DNA of 64,000 nucleotides from Pseudoxanthomonas sp. SL93 (GTDB taxonomy: Bacteria; Pseudomonadota; Gammaproteobacteria; Xanthomonadales; Xanthomonadaceae): contig NZ_CP113065.1 of assembly GCF_026625825.1 (NCBI RefSeq), positions 1,550,001 to 1,614,000 of the forward strand, given 5' to 3'. The stretch's first letter is position 1; each line of letters begins with the position of its first letter. The notes below the pieces were generated by a model. It did no database searches, had not been told where the DNA came from, and saw only the letters and a program-made list of their open reading frames with translations. Shown here piece by piece: positions 1-8,826 of this stretch. The translations under genes and the position numbers were made by a program.

Positions 1-871
1 GGCCGATATAGATCGGGTCGGGCAGCTGCGGCGAACGGATGGTGACGTAGTCCGCTTCGTCCTCTTCGACGACGCCTTCGATCAGGTTGACCGAGCCGAT
101 GAACTCGGCGGCGAAGCGGCTGGTGGGCTGTTCGTAGATCTCGTCGGGCGTACCGACCTGCCGTATCCAGCCCTGGTCCATCAGCGCGATGCGCGTGGCC
201 ATGGTCATGGCCTCTTCCTGGTCGTGGGTGACCATCACGCAGGTCACGCCCGATTTCTCGATGATGCTGACCAGTTCCAGCTGCATCTGCGAGCGCAGCT
301 TCTTGTCCAGCGCACCCATCGGCTCGTCCAGCAGCAGAAGCTTCGGGCCTTTCGCCAGCGATCGCGCCAGTGCCACGCGCTGCTGCTGGCCACCGGAAAG
401 CTGGTGTGGCTTGCGCTTGGCCAGCTTGCCCAGCTGCACCAGCGCCAGCATCTCTTCCACGCGCTTCCTGATGGCTTCCTTGGACAGCCCATCCTGCTTC
501 AGGCCGAAGGCGATGTTCTGTTCCACCGTCATGTGCGGGAACAGCGCATAGGACTGGAACATCATGTTGAGCGGACGCTCGTACGGCGGCAGGTCGTTGA
601 GCAGCTCACCGTCGAGATAGATCTTGCCGGAGGTGGGCTTCTCGAAACCGGCCAGGCAGCGCAGCAGGGTGGACTTGCCGCTGCCCGAGCCACCCAGCAA
701 CGCGAAGATCTCGCCCTTGCGGATGCTCAGGTTCGTGTCGTCGACGGCGACGAAGCCGTCGAACTCCTTGCGCACGTCCACGATGCGCAGGTAGCCGTCC
801 GCAGTCCCTTTGCCGTTGGCCACCGCCTCCCTGCCGCCATTGCCCTGCTCTGCCGCCATGTCGATCCCCAT
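1..871 (-). CDS. spuF: Polyamine ABC transporter ATP-binding protein, 3' end outside window
   Basis: This is the cytoplasmic ATPase that should power uptake of putrescine/spermidine through permeases lying beyond the left edge. The translation shows a Walker A motif (GGSGSGKST), a Q-loop (MMFQSYALFPHMTV), the signature LSGGQQQRVALARSL, a Walker B ending LLLLDEP and the H-loop VTHDQEEA, followed by the start of the C-terminal regulatory (TOBE-type) region; the frame is still open at base 1, so the C-terminus is missing. Two in-frame ATGs lie at 871 and 859, neither with a convincing ribosome site. It is the last visible gene of a minus-strand run whose order matches Pseudomonas spuABCDEF, so SpuF/PotG is the natural name; the permeases SpuG/SpuH are predicted, not seen. 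Confidence 0.93.
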   Translation of the reverse strand, partial: MGIDMAAEQGNGGREAVANGKGTADGYLRIVDVRKEFDGFVAVDDTNLSIRKGEIFALLGGSGSGKSTLLRCLAGFEKPTSGKIYLDGELLNDLPPYERPLNMMFQSYALFPHMTVEQNIAFGLKQDGLSKEAIRKRVEEMLALVQLGKLAKRKPHQLSGGQQQRVALARSLAKGPKLLLLDEPMGALDKKLRSQMQLELVSIIEKSGVTCVMVTHDQEEAMTMATRIALMDQGWIRQVGTPDEIYEQPTSRFAAEFIGSVNLIEGVVEEDEADYVTIRSPQLPDPIYIG

Positions 872-1003
872 CGTGTTGGTGAGTTGCCCGCACGGCAGCT
901 GCGGGTGCGGGAGGTCGCCCGCAGGCGCGGGCGTCAACGGGGAAGCCGGCGACTGCGCCGTCGTCCGTCGGCACAGGCGCGACTTCCCCTTTCGTCGCCT
1001 ACA

Positions 1004-2128
1004 TCACTTGCCGGTTTTCAGCTCGGTCCAGATGCGCGTGTACTGGCGATCGACTTCCGGCGGAATGATGGCGAAGGTGAAGAGCTTGGCCTCCACTTCC
1101 GGCGTGGGATAGATCGTCGGGTCGTCGGTGATCGCCTTGTCCATCAACGCCTTGGCCTTGGGAATGGCATTGGGGTAGCTGATGAAGTTGGAATTGTTGG
1201 CCATCACCTGCGGGTCGAGCAGGTAGTTGATGAAGGCATATGCGGCATCGACATTCTTGGCGTCCTTCGGGATGGACAGCATGTCGAACCACTGCGGCGC
1301 GCCTTCCTTCGGAATGGCGTAGGCGATGTTGACGCCGTTCTTGGCCTCGGCGGCGCGGTCGCGCGCCTGGATGATGTCGCCGGACCAGCCCACCACCAGG
1401 CAGGTGTCGCCATTGGCCATCGCATCGATGTACTGCGAGGAATGGAAATTGGTGATGTACGGGCGGATGGTCTTGAGCAGCGCGGCGGCCTTGTCGATGA
1501 CGGCCGGATCCTGGCTGTTGGGGTCCTCGCCCAGATAGTTCAGTGCGATCGGGATGATTTCCGACGGCGTGTCGAGCAGGGTGACGCCGCAATCCTTCAG
1601 TTTTGAAATGTTCTCGGGCTTGAACACGATGTCCAGGCTGTTGGCGATGTCGGTGTTGCCGAAGGCCGCCTTCACCTTGTCGACGTTGTAGCCGATGCCG
1701 GTGGTGCCCCACATGTAGGGAATGGCGTGCTGGTTGCCGGGGTCCTGGTTCTCCAGCCGCTTCATGATGGCCGGGTCGAGATTGGCGTAGTTGGGGATCT
1801 TGCTCTTGTCCAGCGGCAGGAACACGCCGGCCTGGATCTGGCGACCGAGGAAGTTCATCGTCGGCACCACCACGTCGTAGCCGCTGGAACCGGCCAGCAG
1901 CTTGGTCTCCAGGACCTCGTTGCTGTCGAAGACATCGTAGGTGACCTTGATGCCGGTGGATTTCTCGAAGTTGGGGATGGTGTCGTCGGCGATGTAGTCC
2001 GACCAGTTGTAGACGTTGACGCTCTTGCCGCCACCCTCGGCCGCAGGCGCGCCGCCTTCCTCACCCGATTTCCCACAGGCCACCAGGGTACAGAGGGCCA
2101 GGGTGGTCGCCAAAACTCGCAGTTTCAT
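1004..2128 (-). CDS. spuE: Polyamine-binding periplasmic lipoprotein (SpuE/PotF family)
   Basis: Solute-binding protein of 374 residues that should present a polyamine to the adjacent ABC transporter. The ATG at 2128 follows a GGAGAGAG ribosome site and begins a lipoprotein signal with lipobox LVAC (Cys18). Family hallmarks are the ligand-contact segment NVYNWSDYIA near residue 35 and VVGWSGDIIQARDRA near the middle. It is a close paralogue of the next upstream gene; both share these segments and the C-terminal DRQYTRIWTELKTG. By position it corresponds to SpuE, the spermidine binder in Pseudomonas, while its neighbour corresponds to SpuD (putrescine). Which ligand each prefers here cannot be read from sequence alone. 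An upstream GTG at 2293 is in frame but lacks signal-peptide character. Confidence 0.93.
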   Translation of the reverse strand: MKLRVLATTLALCTLVACGKSGEEGGAPAAEGGGKSVNVYNWSDYIADDTIPNFEKSTGIKVTYDVFDSNEVLETKLLAGSSGYDVVVPTMNFLGRQIQAGVFLPLDKSKIPNYANLDPAIMKRLENQDPGNQHAIPYMWGTTGIGYNVDKVKAAFGNTDIANSLDIVFKPENISKLKDCGVTLLDTPSEIIPIALNYLGEDPNSQDPAVIDKAAALLKTIRPYITNFHSSQYIDAMANGDTCLVVGWSGDIIQARDRAAEAKNGVNIAYAIPKEGAPQWFDMLSIPKDAKNVDAAYAFINYLLDPQVMANNSNFISYPNAIPKAKALMDKAITDDPTIYPTPEVEAKLFTFAIIPPEVDRQYTRIWTELKTGK

Positions 2129-2336
2129 CAATCTCTCTCCTGTCGGGCCGCAAGGGCTGCTTGATGTGGTCCTGACGCTGCCGTGGCATGCGCCCGGGAT
2201 TGCTGTCGATCCAATGGCCTGTGGTCCCTGCCGCGTTGCTCCCCTTCCCCTCCCCCGTACCGCTCCCCGCCTGCCTGTGCGGGGCTGCGTCACCTCACTG
2301 CGGGCGCGGCGGATGCACCACCGCGCCCCCGTTGCT

Positions 2337-3449
2337 TCACCGTCCCGTCTTCAGTTCGGTCCAGATGCGCGTGTACTGCCGGTCCACTTCCGGCGGCAGC
2401 ACCGCGAAGGTGAACAGCTTGGCGTCCACCTCGGCGGGCGGATAGATGCTGGTGTCCTCGCTGATCGACTTCTCCACCATCGGGCGCGATGCCGGCACCG
2501 GGTTCGGGTAGGTGACGAAGTTGGTGTTGGCCGCGGCCACCTTCGGGTCCAGCAGGTAGTTGATGAAGGCATAGGCGTTGTCGACATTCCGGGCATCCTT
2601 CGGGATGGCCAGCATGTCGAACCATTGCGGCGCCCCTTCCTTCGGGATGGAATACGCCACGTTGACACCGTTGCCCGCTTCGGCGGCGCGGTCGCGGGCC
2701 TGGATGATGTCGCCCGACCAGCCCACCACCAGGCAGACGTCGCCGTTGGCCAGGTCGTTGATGTAAGAGGACGAGTGGAAATTGCGGATGTAGGGGCGCA
2801 CGCCCTTCAGCAGCGCGGCGGCCTTGTCGATCACCTTGGGATCGAAGCTGTGCGGGTCTTCGCCCAGGTAGTTCAGCGCGATGGGGATGAGTTCCGACGG
2901 CGTGTCCAGCACGGTGATGCCGCAATCCTTCAGCTTCGCCGCGTTCTCCGGCTTGAACACCACGTCCCAGCTGTTGACCACGTCGGTGTTGCCGAACACC
3001 GCCTTCACCTTGTCCACGTTGTAGCCGATGCCGCTGGTGCCCCACAGGTAAGGCACGGCGTACTGGTTGCCCGGGTCCTGCAGCGCGATGCGCTTGAGCA
3101 TTTCCGGGTCCAGGTTCTTGAGGTTGGGGATCTTCGACTTGTCCAGCGGCAGGAACACGCCCGCCTGGATCTGCCGGCCCAGGAAACTCAGCGACGGCAC
3201 CACCACGTCGTAGCCGCTGGAACCGGCCAGCAGCTTGGTCTCGACCATCTCGTCGCTGTCGAACACATCGTAGGTGACCTTGATGCCGGTGGCTTTTTCG
3301 AATTCCGGCAACGTGTCCTCGGCGATGTAGTCGGACCAGTTGTAGACGTTGAGGGTCTTCGAAGGCGCATCGGCCGCCTTGTCCTCGTTGCCGCCGCAGG
3401 CGGCCAGCAGGCAGGCGGCCAGCACGACAGAGAGGGATGTCAGCTTCAT
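2337..3449 (-). CDS. spuD: Polyamine-binding periplasmic lipoprotein (SpuD/PotF family)
   Basis: Second solute-binding protein of the transporter, 370 residues. The ATG at 3449 follows AGGAGAA; the signal ends in lipobox LAAC (Cys18). It carries the same ligand-binding landmarks as its paralogue (NVYNWSDYIAEDT, VVGWSGDIIQARDRA) and the two align over full length without large gaps, so they arose by duplication. It sits directly downstream of spuC, the spuD position in Pseudomonas, where SpuD binds putrescine. A 208-base gap separates it from spuE, long enough for a separate promoter or processing site, but I see no clear terminator in that gap. Confidence 0.93.
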   Translation of the reverse strand: MKLTSLSVVLAACLLAACGGNEDKAADAPSKTLNVYNWSDYIAEDTLPEFEKATGIKVTYDVFDSDEMVETKLLAGSSGYDVVVPSLSFLGRQIQAGVFLPLDKSKIPNLKNLDPEMLKRIALQDPGNQYAVPYLWGTSGIGYNVDKVKAVFGNTDVVNSWDVVFKPENAAKLKDCGITVLDTPSELIPIALNYLGEDPHSFDPKVIDKAAALLKGVRPYIRNFHSSSYINDLANGDVCLVVGWSGDIIQARDRAAEAGNGVNVAYSIPKEGAPQWFDMLAIPKDARNVDNAYAFINYLLDPKVAAANTNFVTYPNPVPASRPMVEKSISEDTSIYPPAEVDAKLFTFAVLPPEVDRQYTRIWTELKTGR

Positions 3450-3551
3450 CGCGTTCTCCTGAAGCATGGGGGAAGGGATGGGACCATCATACGCCCGGGT
3501 ACGGCCACGGGAAGCCTGCCCGTCACCTCGCACATCTGTTGCTGCCTCCGG

Positions 3552-4916
3552 TTACAGGCCCAGGTCCTCCGCCGTTGCATTGAGGGCCTTCCATGCCTTC
3601 TCGAACAGTTCGTCGATCTGGGCGCGCGTGATGATGAGCGGCGGCGACAGCAGCATGGCGTCCCAGGTCGCGCGCAGGATCAGCCCGTTCTTCAGCGCAT
3701 GGTCGCGGCACCGCGGACCAACCGTGCCGCGCTCGGGGAAGAACGCACGCTTGCGCTTGTCCGGTACCAGTTCCAGCGCGCCGACCATGCCGGCGATGCG
3801 GGCCTGGCCCACGAGGCGATGCTCGCCCAGCTCCGCCCAGCGCTGCGCCAGGTAGGGCGCGGTGTCGGTCTTGCAGCGCTCCACGATCTTCTCGTCCTGC
3901 AGGATGCGGATGTTCTCCAGCGCCACCGCTGCGCAGACGGGGTGGCCGGAATACGTGGCGCCATGCGCCAGCTCGCCGCCCTGCTCCTTCAGCACGCCGG
4001 CCACGCGGTCGTTGAACATCGCCGCGCCCAGCGGGATGTAACCGGACGTGATGCCCTTGGCCACCGGCATGATGTCCGGCTGGAAACCGAAGTACTGTGA
4101 ACCGAACCACTCGCCGGTGCGGCCGAAACCGCAGATGACTTCGTCGGCCACCAGCAGCACATCGTACTGGCGGCAGATGCGCTCGATCTCGGGCCAGTAC
4201 GTCTTCGGCGGGATATAGACACCGATGGCGCCCATGATGGGTTCGCCGATGAAGGCGGCCACGCGGTCGGGCCCCAGTTCCAGGATCTTCTGCTCCAGCC
4301 GGCGCGCGGCGGCCAGTCCGTATTCGTCCTCGCCCATGTCGCCGCCGTCGGCAAACCAGAACGGGGGGTCGATGTGGTGGATGTCGGGGATCGGCAATCC
4401 GCCCTGCTTGTGCATGCCCTTCATCCCACCCAGGCTGGCGCCGGCCATGGTGGTGCCGTGGTAGCCGTCGTGGCGGCCGATGAAGATGTTCTTCTGCGGC
4501 TTGTCCTGCACGGCCCAGAAGTGGCGGACCAGTCGCAGGATGGTGTCGTTGGCTTCCGAGCCGGAATTGACGAAGAACGCATGGTTCAGATCGCCCGGCG
4601 ACAGCTCGGCGAGCTTGGCGGCCAGGTGGATGGTCGGCTCGGTGGTGCACTGGAAGAAGCTGTTGTAGTACGCCAGCTGCGTCATCTGCTTCGACGCGGC
4701 CTCGCCCAGTTCCTTACGCCCGTAGCCGATGTTCACGCACCACAGGCCGGCGAACGCATCTAGCAACTGGTTGCCTTCCGCATCCCACACATAGCAGCCC
4801 TCACCCTTGGTGAGGATGCGGGTACCCTTCTTCGCCAGCGCGGCATTGTCGTTGAACGGATGCAGGTGGTGCTCGGCATCGAGCTGCTGCAGGGTGCGGG
4901 TGTCGAGTTGGTTCAT
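3552..4916 (-). CDS. spuC: Polyamine:pyruvate aminotransferase (class III, PLP)
   Basis: Class III aminotransferase of 454 residues that by family transfers an amino group from putrescine (and probably other diamines) to pyruvate, giving 4-aminobutanal and alanine. Visible landmarks are the N-terminal FAGLWCVNIGYGR, the PLP-phosphate segment NSGSEAND, the aspartate in LLVADEVICGFGRTG, and the Schiff-base lysine K287 in PVAKGITSGYIP. I start at ATG 4916, with GGAG eight bases upstream, rather than the in-frame ATG four codons earlier that lies inside that ribosome site. Order with the flanking genes equals spuABCDE. A REP palindrome separates it from spuB. Confidence 0.93.
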   Translation of the reverse strand: MNQLDTRTLQQLDAEHHLHPFNDNAALAKKGTRILTKGEGCYVWDAEGNQLLDAFAGLWCVNIGYGRKELGEAASKQMTQLAYYNSFFQCTTEPTIHLAAKLAELSPGDLNHAFFVNSGSEANDTILRLVRHFWAVQDKPQKNIFIGRHDGYHGTTMAGASLGGMKGMHKQGGLPIPDIHHIDPPFWFADGGDMGEDEYGLAAARRLEQKILELGPDRVAAFIGEPIMGAIGVYIPPKTYWPEIERICRQYDVLLVADEVICGFGRTGEWFGSQYFGFQPDIMPVAKGITSGYIPLGAAMFNDRVAGVLKEQGGELAHGATYSGHPVCAAVALENIRILQDEKIVERCKTDTAPYLAQRWAELGEHRLVGQARIAGMVGALELVPDKRKRAFFPERGTVGPRCRDHALKNGLILRATWDAMLLSPPLIITRAQIDELFEKAWKALNATAEDLGL

Positions 4917-4943
4917 GTGAAACTCCACATCGGGATCGGTTGT

Positions 4944-5004
4944 GGGAGCGACGTCAGTCGCGATGGGCTACCGGTAGAGCTTCATCGCGACTGACGTCGC
5001 TCCC
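4944..5004. repeat. REP palindrome pair (REPIN-like)
   Basis: Two 21-base arms containing GGAGCGACGTCAGTCGCGA, in perfect inverted orientation (4944-4964 and 4984-5004) around a 19-base spacer, lying between spuB and spuC. The same sequence occurs at 12922, 50934, 55433 and 55557. In a transcript it would fold into a long hairpin between two operon genes, so it may protect or attenuate the 3' half of the spu message. Confidence 0.9.
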
Positions 5005-5032
5005 GCAGGAAGAATCTGGGGAAGGCTACGGA

Positions 5033-6424
5033 TCAGACGTTCAACAACAGGAATTCCCGCTCCCACGAACTGATCACGCGGAAGAAGGTCTCGTACTCCT
5101 TCCGCTTCACCGAGACGTAAGCGCGCACGAAGCGCGCGCCCATCAGGTCCTGCAGCGGCTTGCAGCCTTCCAGCTCGTCGAGCGCCTCGCCGAGCGAACG
5201 CGGCAGTTCGAAGCCGATGTCCTGCGCGCTGCTCGCCAGCGGTTCGGTCGGCTTGAGCTGTTCGCGGATGCCCAGCAGGCCGCACGCCAGCGTACCGGCC
5301 ATGGCGAGGTAGGGATTGGCGTCCGACCCGGCGAAGCGGCTTTCAACCCGCATGTTCTCCGGCGTGTCCATCGGCACGCGCAGGCCGCAGGTACGGTTGT
5401 CGTAGCCCCACTGCACGTTGATCGGCGCCACCTGCCCCAGCGCCAGCCGGCGGTAGGAGTTGACGTTCGGCCCGAAGAACGCCATCGCCATCGGCACGTA
5501 CTTCTGCAGGCCGCCCAGGTAATGGCCGAACAGCTTGCTGCCCTTGCCTTCGGTCTTGCCGGTGAAGACATTGCGCCCCGTCTTGATGTCCAGCAGGCTC
5601 TGGTGGATGTGCATGGCGCTGCCGGGTTCGTTCTCCATCGGCTTGGCCAGGAACGTGGCGTACACGCCATGGCGCATGGCCGCCTCGCGCATCGTGCGCT
5701 TGAACAGGAATACCTGGTCGGCGCGCGACAGCGCATCGTCATGGGTGAAGTTGACTTCCAGCTGCGCGGCGCCGGATTCGTGGATCAGCGTGTCCACGTC
5801 CAGTTCCATCGCATCGCAGTAGTCGTACATCAGGTCGAGGATGGGGTCGAACTCGTTGACCGCATCGATGGAGTACGACTGCCGCGCGGTTTCGGGACGG
5901 CCCGAGCGGCCGGCGGGCGGCAGCAGCGGGAAATCGGGATCGGTGTTCTTCTGCACCAGGAAGAATTCCAGTTCCGGTGCCACCACCGGGCGCAACCCTT
6001 CCTTCTCGTACGCGGCCAGCACGCGCCGCAGCACGTTGCGCGGCGCCAGATCATGCGGCTTGCCGTCCTTGGTGTGGCAATCGTGGATGACCTGCGCGGT
6101 GGGATCGGTGGCCCACGGCACCATGCGCACGGTGTCCGGGTCTGGCCGCAGGAACATGTCCGAGTCCGACGGCGACGTCAGTTCGTAATAATCGTCCGGG
6201 TAGTCGCCGGTGACGGTGGTGGCGAAGATGCCTTCGGGCAGGCGCGTACCGTAGTCATGGCTGAACTTGTCGGCGGGGATGATCTTGCCGCGTGCAATGC
6301 CGGTGATGTCGGGTACCAGGCATTCGACTTCGGTGATGCTGCGTTCCTTCAGCCAGCGCCGCAGCGAACTTTCCGCGGGTTCGGCGGCACTGGTCTTCTT
6401 TCGTTGGGGCTGTCGTTGACTCAT
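5033..6424 (-). CDS. spuB: Gamma-glutamylpolyamine synthetase (glutamine synthetase family)
   Basis: Glutamine-synthetase-fold enzyme of 463 residues; by family and context it ligates glutamate to the amino group of a polyamine using ATP, the first step of the glutamylated-polyamine route. Conserved GS active-site segments are visible: APELEFFL near 149-156, the glutamates in ESGAAQLEVN (about 216 and 223), the AMHIH histidines near 270-274 and the arginines in NSYRRLALG. The N-terminus is short and charged, as in PuuA/GlnA-like proteins rather than true GlnA, and there is no canonical adenylylation context. Three bases separate it from spuA upstream, so they are co-transcribed. Confidence 0.92.
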   Translation of the reverse strand: MSQRQPQRKKTSAAEPAESSLRRWLKERSITEVECLVPDITGIARGKIIPADKFSHDYGTRLPEGIFATTVTGDYPDDYYELTSPSDSDMFLRPDPDTVRMVPWATDPTAQVIHDCHTKDGKPHDLAPRNVLRRVLAAYEKEGLRPVVAPELEFFLVQKNTDPDFPLLPPAGRSGRPETARQSYSIDAVNEFDPILDLMYDYCDAMELDVDTLIHESGAAQLEVNFTHDDALSRADQVFLFKRTMREAAMRHGVYATFLAKPMENEPGSAMHIHQSLLDIKTGRNVFTGKTEGKGSKLFGHYLGGLQKYVPMAMAFFGPNVNSYRRLALGQVAPINVQWGYDNRTCGLRVPMDTPENMRVESRFAGSDANPYLAMAGTLACGLLGIREQLKPTEPLASSAQDIGFELPRSLGEALDELEGCKPLQDLMGARFVRAYVSVKRKEYETFFRVISSWEREFLLLNV

Positions 6425-6427
6425 TGT

Positions 6428-7186
6428 TCACGTCGCTGGTCGTTGCGCCGCGCGTGCGCGGCAGGCGTCGCCAAAGGCCTTGAAGATGCCCAGGTAGAAC
6501 GGGTTTTCGGTGACTTTCCATTCCGGGTGCCACTGCACCGCCAGCATGAAAGCCGGCCCTTCGTGGCGGAACGCCTCGATCAGGCCATCCGGCGCGCTGG
6601 CTTCAACGACCAGGCCGTCGCCGAGGCGGCGCACGCCCTGCCCGTGCAGGGAGTTCACCACGGCGCTTCCACTACCGGCGACGGCGGCCAGCACGCCGCC
6701 GGCGGCCAGCGTGATGGCGTGCGCGGGACCGTACTGCACGTCGAGTGGCGCGTCCTTGTCCTCGCGGTGATCCATGAAGCCCGGCTGCTCGTGCACCTTC
6801 TGGTACAGGCTGCCGCCGAATGCCACGTTGACCTCCTGGAACCCGCGGCAGATCGCCAGCACCGGCACGCCCATCCGCACGGCCAGCGGAATCAGCGGCA
6901 GGTTGGTGGCATCGCGGCGCGGATCCAGCAGGTTGCCCTCGTAACTGGATTCGTCGCTGTAATGGTGCGGTTCGATGTTGCTGACCGCGCCGGTCAGGAG
7001 AAGGCCATCCAGTCCTTCCAGCAGATCCTCGAGCGGCAGCACCGGATCCAGCGTGGGCACCAGCAGAGGCAGGCAGCCCGCCCCATCGACCACCGCGCGC
7101 ACGTATTTCTCGCCGACGGCGAGGAAGGGATGTGCACCGATTTGCTTGTGGTCGGTCGGTAGACCGACCCGCGGCAGCGGGGTCAT
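6428..7186 (-). CDS. spuA: Gamma-glutamyl-GABA hydrolase (class I glutamine amidotransferase-like)
   Basis: Cytoplasmic hydrolase of 252 residues that should release glutamate from gamma-glutamyl-GABA (PuuD in E. coli). The nucleophile is C113 in LAICRGFQEVN and the other triad members are H220 and E222 in QWHPEW; these are the peptidase C26 landmarks. The conserved FGGSLYQ follows the nucleophile. It is the first gene of the minus-strand spu run and faces a second synthetase gene across a 208-base divergent control region. Confidence 0.93.
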   Translation of the reverse strand: MTPLPRVGLPTDHKQIGAHPFLAVGEKYVRAVVDGAGCLPLLVPTLDPVLPLEDLLEGLDGLLLTGAVSNIEPHHYSDESSYEGNLLDPRRDATNLPLIPLAVRMGVPVLAICRGFQEVNVAFGGSLYQKVHEQPGFMDHREDKDAPLDVQYGPAHAITLAAGGVLAAVAGSGSAVVNSLHGQGVRRLGDGLVVEASAPDGLIEAFRHEGPAFMLAVQWHPEWKVTENPFYLGIFKAFGDACRARAAQRPAT

Positions 7187-7204
7187 GCAGGAAGCCCGAA
7201 GTGG

Positions 7205-7394
7205 CTTGCAGGCAAGTTAACCCGGCCGTTTTATTTTTACAACACGAGACGCCAGGAAGGCGTTTTTGGCGCTCATATGGTGCGGCGCGGCACCAATTTC
7301 GGGCAATTCGTCGACCTCCGGCAATTTCCGCGTTGAGTATTCTTGACGCCTCCCACCCTCTGCTAAGCTGCCCGCAGCCTCCAGGAACGCCACC
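7205..7394. promoter_or_regulatory. Divergent control region between spuA and the second gamma-glutamylpolyamine synthetase
   Basis: This AT-richer gap holds a TTTTTACAAC element (7234-7243) that closely matches the arms of the quasi-palindrome upstream of the aminotransferase gene at 15464. For the rightward gene a candidate promoter is TTGACG (7343-7348) and TAAGCT (7364-7369), spacing 15, about 25 bases before the ATG; the ten-mer GCTAAGCTGC spanning this -10 recurs at 15425. I infer PuuR-type repressor control here; the operator assignment is by shared sequence only. Confidence 0.45.
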
Positions 7395-8774
7395 ATGCGC
7401 CCCGATTCCGCTGCGCCTTCCCTGCCTGCCGACGACGCCGCCACGCTGGCCTCGATTCCCGACTGCGAGCTGGTCGATCTGCTGCTGCCGGACATGAACG
7501 GCCTGCTGCGTGGCAAGCGCATCACCCGCGACGCCCTGGAAAAGGTCTACCGCGACGGCGTGTGCCTGCCCATGTCGCTCATCGCCACCGACATCACCGG
7601 CAACACGGTGGAAGAAACCGGGCTGGGTTACGACATCGGCGACGAGGATCGCGTCTGCCGCCCCGTGCCGGGCTCGCTGCGCGCGGTGCCGTGGTCGCCC
7701 CGCCCCGCCGCGCAGCTGCTGCTGGGCATGGAGGACGCGCAGGGCGGCATGTTCGAAGCCAACCCGCGGGAAGTACTCAAGCGCGTGCTGGCGCGCTACG
7801 CCGCGCGCGGCCTGAAACCGGTGGTGGCGGTGGAGCTGGAGTTCTACCTGTTCGACCAGCGCCTGGATGACGCCGGCCGCCCGCGCACCTCGATCAACCC
7901 GGTGACCGGGCGGCGCAACACCAGCACGCAGGTCTACTACATGGAAGACCTGAACGACTACCGCGGCTTCACCGATGCGGTGGCGGCGACCTGCCGGGCA
8001 CAGCGCATTCCCGCCGACACTGCCGTGGCGGAATATGCCCCCGGCCAGTTCGAGATCAACCTGAAGCACCGCGACGACGCGCTGCTCGCCTGCGACGATG
8101 CGGTCTACCTGAAGCGCGCCATCAAGGCCGTCGCACAGCAGCAGGGCCTGCAGGCGAGCTTCATGGCCAAGCCGTTCGCCGAGCAGGCCGGCAGCGGCCT
8201 GCACATCCATGCCAGCGTGCTGGACCGCGACGGCCGCAACATCTTCGCCTCGCCGCCCGAGGCGCCTGCCGATGCGCTGAAGCACGCCATCGGCGGCCTG
8301 CAGCGCAGCGACCAGGATTGCCTGCTGCTGTTCGCCCCGCACGCCAACAGCTACCGCCGCTTCGTGCTCAACGCGTTCGTGCCGTTGAACGACGTGTGGG
8401 GCTACAACAACCGCACCGTCGCCATGCGCATCCCGCACAGCGACGAGGCGAACACGCGCATCGAGCACCGCATCGCCGGCGCCGACGCCAACGTCTATCT
8501 GGTCACCGCCGCCGTGCTGGCCGGCATGCTGCACGGCATCGAGAACGGGTTCGACCCCGGCCCGCCGATCACCGGCAACGCCTACGAGCAGACCGAGATC
8601 CGCACGCCGTTCTGGCGCGATGCCATCCGCGACTTCATGGCCAGCGACTTCATCCAGGCGCAGTTCGGTGAATCCTTCCGCCACATCTACGGCCAGCAGA
8701 AGCTCAAGGAGATGCACAGCTTCTATACCCAGGTCACCGACCTGGAATACGCCTGGTACCTGCGGGCGGTGTGA
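7395..8774 (+). CDS. puuA: Second gamma-glutamylpolyamine synthetase (glutamine synthetase family)
   Basis: A 459-residue glutamine-synthetase-fold protein, paralogous to spuB on the other side of the divergent promoter. GS landmarks are VAVELEFYL, the glutamate-bearing AEYAPGQFEINLKH, SGLHIHASVLD and ANSYRRFVLNAF. Differences in the substrate half (for example a longer YYMEDLNDY segment and APGQ in place of SGAAQ) suggest a different amine, perhaps spermidine or a monoamine versus putrescine; that is inference. It is followed after 52 bases by the FAD oxidase, giving a synthetase-oxidase pair as in the puu pathway. Confidence 0.9.
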   Translation: MRPDSAAPSLPADDAATLASIPDCELVDLLLPDMNGLLRGKRITRDALEKVYRDGVCLPMSLIATDITGNTVEETGLGYDIGDEDRVCRPVPGSLRAVPWSPRPAAQLLLGMEDAQGGMFEANPREVLKRVLARYAARGLKPVVAVELEFYLFDQRLDDAGRPRTSINPVTGRRNTSTQVYYMEDLNDYRGFTDAVAATCRAQRIPADTAVAEYAPGQFEINLKHRDDALLACDDAVYLKRAIKAVAQQQGLQASFMAKPFAEQAGSGLHIHASVLDRDGRNIFASPPEAPADALKHAIGGLQRSDQDCLLLFAPHANSYRRFVLNAFVPLNDVWGYNNRTVAMRIPHSDEANTRIEHRIAGADANVYLVTAAVLAGMLHGIENGFDPGPPITGNAYEQTEIRTPFWRDAIRDFMASDFIQAQFGESFRHIYGQQKLKEMHSFYTQVTDLEYAWYLRAV

Positions 8775-8826
8775 TGGCACGCAAGCGCGCTGTCTTCATC
8801 CACATGCCAGCGCAGGCGGATCTGCG

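Noticed and set aside
4944..5004. Transposon ends
   Set aside because: Short palindromes with no transposase between or beside them; they fit a REP family.
4940..7162. Long plus-strand open frame (about 740 codons) across spuA/spuB
   Set aside because: Arg/His/Val-rich shadow of the minus-strand genes, which have clear motifs in their own frame.
6672..8780. Long minus-strand open frame opposite the second synthetase
   Set aside because: No domain pattern; shadow of the GS-family gene at 7395.
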